From JBDTYT01 sp040005555 (GTDB lineage: Bacteria > Actinomycetota > UBA4738 > HRBIN12), in the NCBI GenBank assembly GCA_040005555.1, contig JBDTYT010000003.1:1-53506 (forward strand): a stretch of DNA of 53,506 nucleotides. Direction: 5' to 3'. A model generated the notes under the pieces. It was not told where the DNA came from. It searched no databases and saw only the letters and a program-made list of their open reading frames with translations. The position numbers were made by a program, and so were the translations under genes. The first letter of the stretch is position 1. Each line of letters starts with the position of its first letter. Of this stretch, positions 42,685 to 49,634 are shown piece after piece.

Positions 42685-42891
42685 GTGGGCGCGGACCGAG
42701 GGTCCGCGCTGGTCTACGGCTCGGCGTTCGTGCTCGTCGTCGCGGCCGCCGCGACGCTGCTGATCGGGCTCGTCAAGGGGGACGCCCGCCCCGTGGCCGC
42801 GTCCCTCGTCGCGGCCGGCGGCGCGGTCTTGCTGCTGGGGATGGCCGTGATGCGCTCCTCAGGCGCGGCGAAGAGCCACCGTCAACCCTGA
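42685..42891 (+). CDS. Small two-helix membrane protein
   Basis: A 68-aa protein (GTG 42685, 7 bases after divIVA) with two membrane helices (about 10-28 and 37-56) and a short basic tail. Position and hydrophobic pattern support a real gene; family unknown. Its last 33 bases overlap the convergent 3' end of ileS. Confidence 0.6.
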   Translation: MGADRGSALVYGSAFVLVVAAAATLLIGLVKGDARPVAASLVAAGGAVLLLGMAVMRSSGAAKSHRQP

Positions 42892-45800
42892 GCCGTCGAT
42901 CTCGGTCTCGTGCCGGAGCGTCGCCTCCGCGAGGTCTGCGTGGTGCAGCTCGGTCGCGAGCGTCTCGGCCGCGATGTCGTCGGCGTGAACCCGGAGGGCC
43001 TCCGCCAGCTCCCCGTCCGCCTGGAGCCCGAGGACGATCCGGTCGCTCACGTCTAGACCGGCTGTCTTTCGGGCCTCTTGGACCAGCCGGACGGCCTCGC
43101 GTGCCAACCCCTCGCGCCGCAGTTCGGGCGTCAGCTCGAGCTCGAGCGCGACCGTGAGGCTCCCGTCACCGGCCACTCCCCAGCCCTCGACGGTGTCCTG
43201 CACGAGGTCCACGTCCGCGGGCTCCAGGGCCATCTCACCCTCCGGCAGAGCGAGCGAGATCGCCTCGCCGTGCGCGAGCCGCGAGGCGATCGATCCGTCG
43301 TCGTCTGCGAGCGCGGCGGCGACGTCCTTCACCCGGCCACCCAGCCGGGGACCGAGCGTCTTGAAGTTGGGCTTCGCCCGCCAGCGTCCGAACCGCTCCG
43401 CGGACTCGGCGAACTCGACCCGCTTCACGTTCAGCTCGGCCGCCACGAGCCCCAGGAGCGGCAGGAGCGCCTCGTGGTCGCCGGGATAGTGGACGATCGC
43501 CTCCAGGAGCGGTTGGCGGATGCGCACCTTCGTTTCGGTCCGGATCGTGCGGCCGAGCGAGACGATCTGCCGCACGCCATGCATCGCCGCGTCGAGCGCG
43601 GGATCCACGAGCGCCTCGTCGGCGAGGGGATAGTCCGACAGGTGCACCGACGGTGGCGACCCGGCTCGGCCGGCCGACAGGTTGCGCCAGAGCTCCTCCG
43701 TGATGAAGGGCGTGAACGGCGCAAGCAAGCGCGCGAGCGTGACGAGGCACTCGTGCAGCGTGAGGAACGCCGCTCGCGTGTCGGGGCCCCCGGACCCGTC
43801 GGGATCCCAGAACCGGCGGCGCGAACGCCGCACGTACCAGTTCGAGAGGTCGTCGACGAAGCCCGCGATCCGCCGGCCCGCGCCCGTGGCGTCGTACGCA
43901 TCGAGCCCGTCGCGAGCCTCCCGCGCCGTGCGGGCGAGCTGGGAGGAGATCCATCGGTCGAGGACCGGTCGATCGGCGACGGGCATCTCCGGGCCCTCGG
44001 CGGGGTCGAAACCGCTCGCGTTCGCGTACGTGACGAAGAACACGTACACGTTCCAAAGCGTCAACAGGAACTGCCGGACGACCTCATCGAGGATCTCCAT
44101 GCCGATGCGCCTCGGGGCCCACGGTGAGCCGCTCGTGAGCATGAACCAGCGCAAGGCGTCGGCGCCTTGGCGATCGAGGACCCGCCACGGATCGATCGTG
44201 TTGCCGATCGATTTGCTCATCTTGCGGCCGTCCTCATCGACGAGATGGCCGAGACACACGCAATTGCGGTACGTGATCGAGTCGAAGTGCAGCACGCCCT
44301 CGGCCATGAGCGTGTAGAACCAGCCGCGCGTCTGATCGATCGCCTCGCTGATGAAGTCGGCCGGGAAGCGCTGCTCGAACACCTCGATGCCGCGACCGAG
44401 GTCCGGGTGGTAGCCCCACTGGGCGAAGGGCATCGCGCCGGAGTCGTACCAGGTGTCGATCACCTCGGGGAGGCGGGTCGCCGGGTCGCCGCACTCGGGG
44501 CACGCGAACGTGACCTCGTCGATCGCCGGCCGGTGAGGGTCGATCGCGGTCACGTCGTGCCCCGCACGCTCGGACAGCTCGGAGAGGGAACCGATCACGG
44601 TCTCGTGGCGGTCCGGGCACCTCCAGATCGGGAGCGGGGTGCCCCAGTACCGTTCGCGGGACAGCGCCCAGTCCACGTTGTTCTCGAGCCAGTCACCGTA
44701 GCGACCGTGCTGGATGTGCTCGGGGTACCAGTGCACCTCCTCGTTCACCGCGAGGAGCCGATCCTTGAGGGCGGTGGTGCGGAGGTACCACGACGGGCGC
44801 GCGATGTAGATGAGCGGCGTGCCGCACCGATGGCAGAACGGGTACGTGTGCTCCACGGTCTCGGCGCGGAACACGAGTCCGCGGGCCGCGAGATCCTTGA
44901 GGATCGGCGGATCGGCGTCCTTGAAGAACAGGCCGCGGACGAACGCCGGTGCCTCATCGGTGAAGCGCCCTTCGCCGTCGATGGGCTTGAAGGTCGGCCA
45001 GCCCTCGCGCCGGCCGACCTCGAGATCCTCGGGGCCGAACGCCGGTGCCATGTGGACGATCCCGGTGCCGTCCTCCAGTGACACGAACTCCGCTGCCACC
45101 ACGGAGTGAGCGCCTTCGACGTTCGGATACAGGGTTCGGTAACGGGTTCCGATCAAGGTCGACCCCTTCGCCCGCCAGCTCGGCGGTGGCGAGTCGGGAA
45201 GCACGGCATCCTTCAACTGACTCGCGAGCACGTAGCGCTCGCCGTCCAGCGCGACCATGACGTAGTCCGCCTCGGCGGAGACGGCGAGTCCCTCGTTCGA
45301 GACGAGCGTCCACGGCGTCGTCGTCCAACCGAGGAGGTGGGCGCCGAGGAGCTCGTTCATGTGCGACTCGGTGACGGTGAACTTGACGAAGACGCTCGGG
45401 TCCTCGACGTCGGCGTAGCCCATCGCCACCTCGGCGTCGGACAGGGGTGTCCCGCATCGCGAGCAGTACGTCGTCACGCGATCCGACTCGAAAAGCAACC
45501 CGCGGGAGTGGAGCTGCTTGAGCGACCACCAGACGCTCTCGATGTACTCGGTGTTCATGGTCCAGTACGCGTCCGGCGTGTCGATCCAGAACCCGAGCCG
45601 CTCGGTGAGCCGCTCCCAGTCGTCCACGTACCGGGTGACCGACTCGCGGCAGAGGCGATTGAACTCGGCGATCCCGAACGCCTCGATGTCGCGCTTGGAG
45701 CGGGTGGCGATCTCCTTCTCGACCTCGAGCTCGACCGGCAGGCCGTGGCAGTCCCAGCCGGCCTTGCGGGGGACGGAGTGTCCCGTCATCGTCTTGAAGC

Positions 45801-46014
45801 GCGGGTAGATGTCTTTGAACGTGCGCGACTCCGTATGGTGGATGCCGGGGCGCCCGTTCGCCGTCGGAGGACCCTCGTAGAAGATCCATTCCGGGGCCCC
45901 TTGGCGACGGCGAAGGCTCTCGTGGAAGACATCCGCCTCGCGCCAGAACCGCAGGATGCGCCGCTCGAGCTCGGGGAAGCTCACCTTGGCCTCGACCGCC
46001 TCGAACCCGCCCAT
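42859..46014 (-). CDS. ileS: Isoleucyl-tRNA synthetase (long, IleS2-like)
   Basis: A 1051-aa class I synthetase. Start at ATG 46014 with AAGGAGG just upstream. Visible: YEGPPTANGRPGIHH (HIGH equivalent, PGIHH at 56-60), GWDCHGLPVELEVEKE, WTTTPWTLVSNEGLAV (editing domain), FFKDADP, RYWGTPLPIW, DTWYDSGAMPFAQWGY, RGWFYTLMAEG, DGRKMSKSIGNTIDPW (KMSKS near 598), then the anticodon-binding domain and a long C-terminal extension. The PGIHH form and length suggest the eukaryote-like type 2, which is commonly mupirocin-tolerant; that is inference. No C-terminal zinc cysteine cluster of the type-1 kind is seen. Controlled by the T-box leader. Confidence 0.97.
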   Translation of the reverse strand: MGGFEAVEAKVSFPELERRILRFWREADVFHESLRRRQGAPEWIFYEGPPTANGRPGIHHTESRTFKDIYPRFKTMTGHSVPRKAGWDCHGLPVELEVEKEIATRSKRDIEAFGIAEFNRLCRESVTRYVDDWERLTERLGFWIDTPDAYWTMNTEYIESVWWSLKQLHSRGLLFESDRVTTYCSRCGTPLSDAEVAMGYADVEDPSVFVKFTVTESHMNELLGAHLLGWTTTPWTLVSNEGLAVSAEADYVMVALDGERYVLASQLKDAVLPDSPPPSWRAKGSTLIGTRYRTLYPNVEGAHSVVAAEFVSLEDGTGIVHMAPAFGPEDLEVGRREGWPTFKPIDGEGRFTDEAPAFVRGLFFKDADPPILKDLAARGLVFRAETVEHTYPFCHRCGTPLIYIARPSWYLRTTALKDRLLAVNEEVHWYPEHIQHGRYGDWLENNVDWALSRERYWGTPLPIWRCPDRHETVIGSLSELSERAGHDVTAIDPHRPAIDEVTFACPECGDPATRLPEVIDTWYDSGAMPFAQWGYHPDLGRGIEVFEQRFPADFISEAIDQTRGWFYTLMAEGVLHFDSITYRNCVCLGHLVDEDGRKMSKSIGNTIDPWRVLDRQGADALRWFMLTSGSPWAPRRIGMEILDEVVRQFLLTLWNVYVFFVTYANASGFDPAEGPEMPVADRPVLDRWISSQLARTAREARDGLDAYDATGAGRRIAGFVDDLSNWYVRRSRRRFWDPDGSGGPDTRAAFLTLHECLVTLARLLAPFTPFITEELWRNLSAGRAGSPPSVHLSDYPLADEALVDPALDAAMHGVRQIVSLGRTIRTETKVRIRQPLLEAIVHYPGDHEALLPLLGLVAAELNVKRVEFAESAERFGRWRAKPNFKTLGPRLGGRVKDVAAALADDDGSIASRLAHGEAISLALPEGEMALEPADVDLVQDTVEGWGVAGDGSLTVALELELTPELRREGLAREAVRLVQEARKTAGLDVSDRIVLGLQADGELAEALRVHADDIAAETLATELHHADLAEATLRHETEIDGSGLTVALRRA

Positions 46015-46039
46015 TCCTACCTCCTTCGCGCGAACACGC

Positions 46040-46318
46040 GAAACGCCTCGCCCCTTCGGTGCAGGGACGAGGCGCATGCCCCGCGGTACCACCCCGCGTT
46101 GCCGGACGCTTCACGGCATCCAGCCGCTCTTCGGCCGCCATCACGGCCGTCCGCTGTCACGGGCGGACCCGTCCGCGTCTACTGGGGGCGCGTGGCTCGC
46201 GCCCGGTTCGGGCGGCGGCTCAGGGAGGATGTTGGCGGGGGGCTCGCCGCCGGGCTCGCACCGTCTCCGGCTCGCTTGGGCTCGGGATCCCCGCTACGCG
46301 TTCCCGTCATCGCCTGTC
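46040..46318 (-). promoter_or_regulatory. Ile T-box riboswitch in the ileS leader
   Basis: On the minus strand the leader carries the T-box antiterminator/antisequestrator core AACGCGGGGTGGTACCGCGG (46100-46081), with UGG-type tRNA-acceptor pairing bulge, followed by a strong hairpin CGCCTCGTCCC...GGGGCGAGGCG (46074-46044) and TTTCGCG, then the ileS SD. Upstream, AACATCCTCCCTGAG holds ATC (46230-46228) as a likely isoleucine specifier. Uncharged tRNA-Ile would stabilise the T-box form and open ileS expression. Actinobacterial ileS T-boxes mostly act on translation; the hairpin here may act as terminator or sequestrator. Confidence 0.9.
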
Positions 46319-46324
46319 TCGGTC

Positions 46325-46353
46325 ATGCTACACGCCGAGATCGGCTCGGTCAC
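46325..46353 (-). promoter_or_regulatory. ileS promoter
   Basis: Minus strand GTGACC (46353-46348), 17 bases, TAGCAT (46330-46325). The expected start near 46318 is right where the T-box leader begins. Confidence 0.55.
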
Positions 46354-46472
46354 GTGCCCTTCTCGAGCATCCGGTTGGGCGCGGCCCGAGCTCGCGGACG
46401 AGGGGGTTCGAGGTCGAGAAGACGTCCTCGAACGACCTCGCGATGCGCCTGCGCGCAACCTGCGAGCAACGT

Positions 46473-46501
46473 TTGTCGGGCTTGGTCGAGGGTGCTACCG
46501 T
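46473..46501 (+). promoter_or_regulatory. Promoter of the DksA/TraR-like gene, possibly leaderless
   Basis: TTGTCG (46473-46478), 17 bases, TACCGT (46496-46501). Transcription would start near 46508, only about 3 bases before the ATG, suggesting a leaderless mRNA; no SD is visible. Confidence 0.5.
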
Positions 46502-46510
46502 CCCTCGGCC

Positions 46511-46900
46511 ATGGCCACCAAGACCGTGTACACGAAGAAAGAGCTCGAGGACCTGAAAGAGCGTCTCATCGCGGAGAAGTCGGAGCTGGAGACCCAGCTC
46601 ACGACCATCGAGGAGACGTCCTTCGCGACCTCGCAGTCCGATCTGTCCGGCGAGGTGTCCTTCGACGAGGAGAACGCGGACGCCGGCAGCTTCACGTTCG
46701 AGCGCGAACGCGATCTGTCCATCGAGAACAACGTGCGCGACCTGCTCGGGAAGATCGACCGGGCTCTCGCGCGCATGGCGGACGGCACGTACGGCATCTG
46801 TACGCGGTGCGGCAAGCCGATCGAGAAGGCGCGCGTGAAGGCGCTCCCGTACGTCGACCTCTGCATCAAGGACGCCCAGGCGCAGACCCGGCCCCGGTAG
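46511..46900 (+). CDS. DksA/TraR-family zinc-finger protein lacking one zinc cysteine
   Basis: A 129-aa protein: coiled-coil N-terminus (8-45), acidic tip region (DEENADAGS, 52-60), FERERDLSIENNVRDLLGKIDRAL and the C-terminal finger CTRCGKPIEKARVKALPYVDLCIKD. Cys97, Cys100 and Cys118 are present, but the fourth position (121) is Asp. DksA-like proteins enter the RNA-polymerase secondary channel; the Gram-positive branch is also found with lspA, as here (9 bases upstream). Whether three cysteines plus Asp still bind zinc is open. Confidence 0.88.
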   Translation: MATKTVYTKKELEDLKERLIAEKSELETQLTTIEETSFATSQSDLSGEVSFDEENADAGSFTFERERDLSIENNVRDLLGKIDRALARMADGTYGICTRCGKPIEKARVKALPYVDLCIKDAQAQTRPR

Positions 46901-46909
46901 GCAGCGGCC

Positions 46910-47404
46910 GTGGCGCGTGCCGTCGCCCGCCTCGCGACGCTCCTGTACGCCGTCGCAGCCTCTGCCTACCTGCTCGACCGGATCACGAAGCTCCTCGTCG
47001 AGGACCGGCTCGCGGGGCACCCGCCCGTGCAGGTTATCCCGGGGGTGCTCGACCTGAACTACACCACGAACTCCGGTGGGGCATTCGGGCTCGGTCGCAG
47101 CGCCCCGCTCGTCTTCGCTGCGGCGACCGTGCTGGTCGCGATCGCCATCGGCATCGCCTCTCTGAGGCTCTCACGTCGCTCGGCGGCCATCGCGCTCGGC
47201 CTGGTCCTCGGGGGAGCGCTCGGCAACCTCACCGATCGCTTCGTGCACGGACCGGGCTTCTCAGGCAGCGTGACGGACTTCATCGACTTCCAGATCTGGC
47301 CGGTGTTCAACGTTGCCGATAGCGCGATCGTGATCGGCGCGATCATCCTGGCGTTCACGGGATGGCGTCGTGACGATCGGACCGAGGCCGAGAGGGGCGC
47401 CTGA
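46910..47404 (+). CDS. lspA: Lipoprotein signal peptidase (signal peptidase II)
   Basis: A 164-aa membrane aspartyl protease with four helices cleaving prolipoprotein signal peptides. Visible: YLLDRITKLLVE, LNYTTNSGGAFGLG (family N-motif), GGALGNLTDRFVHG (first catalytic Asp) and DFIDFQIWPVFNVADSAIVIG (second catalytic Asp). GTG 46910. Two bases separate its stop from the rluD ATG. Confidence 0.96.
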   Translation: MARAVARLATLLYAVAASAYLLDRITKLLVEDRLAGHPPVQVIPGVLDLNYTTNSGGAFGLGRSAPLVFAAATVLVAIAIGIASLRLSRRSAAIALGLVLGGALGNLTDRFVHGPGFSGSVTDFIDFQIWPVFNVADSAIVIGAIILAFTGWRRDDRTEAERGA

Positions 47405-47405
47405 G

Positions 47406-48305
47406 ATGCCCGAGACGTTCGAGGGCGCTCCCGGCCGGCTCGACGCGGTCCTCGCTGATCGATTGCGGATCCGCCGTGCCGAAGCCCAGCGGGCGATCGA
47501 GCAGGGGGATGTCCAGGTCGACGGGAGGCACAGAGACAAGTCGTTCCGGCTGACCGGCGGCGAGCGGATCGAGGTGGATCTGGCTCCGGCGCGTTCCATC
47601 CCGCCGGAGGGACCCCCGGTCGAGGTGCGCTTCAGCGACGAGCACCTGCTCGTGGTCGTGAAACCCGCCGGTCTGCCCACTCATCCCACGCAGAACCGGC
47701 GCAGCGGCACGCTCGTGAATCGTCTGCTCGGGATGGGCGTCCCGCTGTCGGGGCAGGCGGGACCGCTGCGGCCCGGCATCGTCCACCGGCTCGACGCCGG
47801 CACGTCCGGTCTCATGGTCGTCGCCAGCGACGAGTCCACCCATACAGCGCTGTCTGCGATGTTGCGCCGGCACGAGATCGATCGTCGGTACCTCGCGCTG
47901 GTGCGAGGTGCGGTGGCGGACGACCGGTTCATCATCGACGCCCCCCTCGGCCGGCGGGGCGCGCGGGTGCGCGTGCAGGCGGTCGCCGGTCGGACCGCCG
48001 CGACCGCGATCGAGGTCCGCGAGCGTTTCCGATCCGCGACGCTGGTCGAGGCCGCCCCCCGGACGGGCCGAACCCACCAGATCCGTGTGCACCTGGCGGC
48101 CGTGGGGCACCCGATCCTGGGCGACGGGCGGTACGGCGGGGGAGGAGACGACGCGAGGCGGCTGGGGCTTACGCGCCCGTTCTTGCATTCGTGGCGCATC
48201 GGGTTCGACCACCCGGTGACGGCCGCCCGCATCGAACTCGAGGAACCGCTGCCCCCCGACCTCGAGCACGCGCTCGCGCGACTGCGGGATCTGGACGCGC
48301 CCTGA
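47406..48305 (+). CDS. rluD: RluA/RluD-family 23S rRNA pseudouridine synthase
   Basis: A 299-aa protein with an N-terminal S4 domain (RLDAVLADRLRIRRAEAQRAIEQGDVQVDG) and pseudouridine synthase core: VVVKPAGLPTHP, GIVHRLDAGTSGLMVVA (catalytic Asp in HRLDxGTSG), RYLALVRG, TGRTHQIRVHLAAVGHPILGD. The usual partner downstream of lspA. The exact uridine target (RluD at 1911/1915/1917 or another) is inferred from context only. Confidence 0.93.
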   Translation: MPETFEGAPGRLDAVLADRLRIRRAEAQRAIEQGDVQVDGRHRDKSFRLTGGERIEVDLAPARSIPPEGPPVEVRFSDEHLLVVVKPAGLPTHPTQNRRSGTLVNRLLGMGVPLSGQAGPLRPGIVHRLDAGTSGLMVVASDESTHTALSAMLRRHEIDRRYLALVRGAVADDRFIIDAPLGRRGARVRVQAVAGRTAATAIEVRERFRSATLVEAAPRTGRTHQIRVHLAAVGHPILGDGRYGGGGDDARRLGLTRPFLHSWRIGFDHPVTAARIELEEPLPPDLEHALARLRDLDAP

Positions 48306-48311
48306 CGCGAC

Positions 48312-48340
48312 GTCGGGCCGGGAGAGAGGACCGGCCCGAC
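48312..48340. terminator. Bidirectional hairpin between rluD and the RecB-like gene
   Basis: GTCGGGCCGG (48312-48321) and CCGGCCCGAC (48331-48340) form a perfect 10-bp stem with a 9-base loop GAGAGAGGA, located between two convergent genes 39 bases apart. No U-tract on either side. Confidence 0.6.
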
Positions 48341-48344
48341 GAGA

Positions 48345-49472
48345 TCATCTCGCGACCTTCGCGGCCTCCTTCAAGAAGAGGGCGTGTTGGGTCCGAACCT
48401 CCTCCCGAGACGCGAGCACCGCGTCTTCGACGTCGGGCGGCAGCGTGCGCGACTCGATGAGCGCGTTCACCTTCGCGGGGTCGACCGAGAGCACCCGCTC
48501 CCATAGACCGAGCGGCTCGAGGACAGAACGCAGCTTCGCCTCGTCGGGGGCGGTGATGTGCTGGGGGCGCCGGTCGATCGCGGCGCCGTCCGTGCCGAAG
48601 AGCCGCCGGTAGTTGTGCTCGTCGCAGAACGCATTGATGAGCCCGGCGAGCTCATCGATGCGACGGTAGACCCGGCGGCCGTCTCGCTTGAGTCCGATCC
48701 ACTCGTCGACGACCTCGGTCATCCGGGGCGCTGGGTCACCGTTGCGCCGCTCCTCGCGGTGGCGGAAGACCGGGCAGAGGGGTTGGAACTCGCACCAGTC
48801 GCAGAGCGGGTTCTCGCGCGGCTCGAACATGCCGGCCCCGATCCGCTCGGCGACCGTCCCGATGCGCCGGCGCAGATCCTCCGCGTCGGCCGCCGTGCGG
48901 GTGGTGCTCATCCGCTGCCCGGGGAGCAGGTAGTAGAGCGTGAGTCGCTCAGGCTCGATCCCCCAGACCTCTTTCGCGGCCACCGCGTAGATCGAAAGCT
49001 GCAGGTCTCGGTCGATCCGCTCCTGGGGTGGGAGACGCCGATTCGTCTTGTAGTCGATGATCTCGTAGCCGCCCCCCGGGATCCGGTCCATGCGGTCGAT
49101 CACCCCGGCGAGCTGGACCCCTTCGATGTCGATGGTGAAGCGGAACTCGAGCGCCGCAGGTATCCGGTAGGTCGGCGCGTTCTCGCGGTGGTACTGCGCG
49201 AGCACCTGACGCCCATGGTCCAGGTACATCCGTTCCTCCGAGGGATCTGAGAAACCGTCGCGCACCCACACGGACTCGAGCATCTCCTGGAGCTCGTCGA
49301 CCGACGGAGCGACCGGGACCGGCCGGCTGTGGAACCGGTGCAGGGCCTGGTGCAGCGAGTCGCCGAACGCGAGGGCGGGGGAGGGTGAGGTGGGCAGACG
49401 ATCCTCGTACTGGAACTTGAACTTCTGGGGACAGGTTTCGTAGGTGTTGATGCTCGAGTACGAAAGCCGCAT
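48345..49472 (-). CDS. RecB-like PD-(D/E)XK nuclease with Fe-S cysteine cluster
   Basis: A 375-aa exonuclease-type protein (AddB/Cas4/RecB C-terminal family). Visible: LSYSSINTYETCPQKFKFQY (first Cys of the cluster), LAFGDSLHQALHRF, LAGVIDRMDRI (catalytic Asp), YEIIDYKTNRR (catalytic Asp...Lys, ExDYKT), LQLSIYAVAA, and CDWCEFQPLCPVF (three further Cys), i.e. the four-Cys iron-sulfur pattern seen in AddB and Cas4. No helicase domain and no CRISPR genes nearby, so a DNA-repair role is likelier. ATG 49472. Divergent from dnaE1. Confidence 0.92.
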   Translation of the reverse strand: MRLSYSSINTYETCPQKFKFQYEDRLPTSPSPALAFGDSLHQALHRFHSRPVPVAPSVDELQEMLESVWVRDGFSDPSEERMYLDHGRQVLAQYHRENAPTYRIPAALEFRFTIDIEGVQLAGVIDRMDRIPGGGYEIIDYKTNRRLPPQERIDRDLQLSIYAVAAKEVWGIEPERLTLYYLLPGQRMSTTRTAADAEDLRRRIGTVAERIGAGMFEPRENPLCDWCEFQPLCPVFRHREERRNGDPAPRMTEVVDEWIGLKRDGRRVYRRIDELAGLINAFCDEHNYRRLFGTDGAAIDRRPQHITAPDEAKLRSVLEPLGLWERVLSVDPAKVNALIESRTLPPDVEDAVLASREEVRTQHALFLKEAAKVAR

Positions 49473-49518
49473 GGGATCCGTTTCGCCTGACCTCGTCGGT
49501 TGCCTCGGGGGTCGAGTG

Positions 49519-49576
49519 AGTTTATCCTTCGAGGTCCTGGAATCACAAGTACGTAATTCTCCACAGGTTTCCCACA
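49519..49576. promoter_or_regulatory. Divergent promoter region dnaE1/RecB-like with DnaA-box-like sites
   Basis: Minus-strand promoter for the RecB-like gene: TTGTGA (49548-49543), 18 bases, TAAACT (49524-49519). On the plus strand two near DnaA boxes lie side by side, TTCTCCACA (49557-49565; one mismatch to TTATCCACA) and TTTCCCACA (49568-49576; two mismatches). A plus-strand -10 such as TACGTA (near 49550) could serve dnaE1, so DnaA could touch its promoter. Confidence 0.4.
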
Positions 49577-49634
49577 GCCGGGGCGGGCGGGGCTCCTGGG
49601 AGCTTCCCCCCGAGCCGAACGCGAGGGTTGCCCG

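Noticed and set aside
48345..49472. Cas4
   Set aside because: Cas4 and this protein share the PD-(D/E)XK plus four-Cys layout, but it is much longer than Cas4 and no cas gene or repeat array is nearby.
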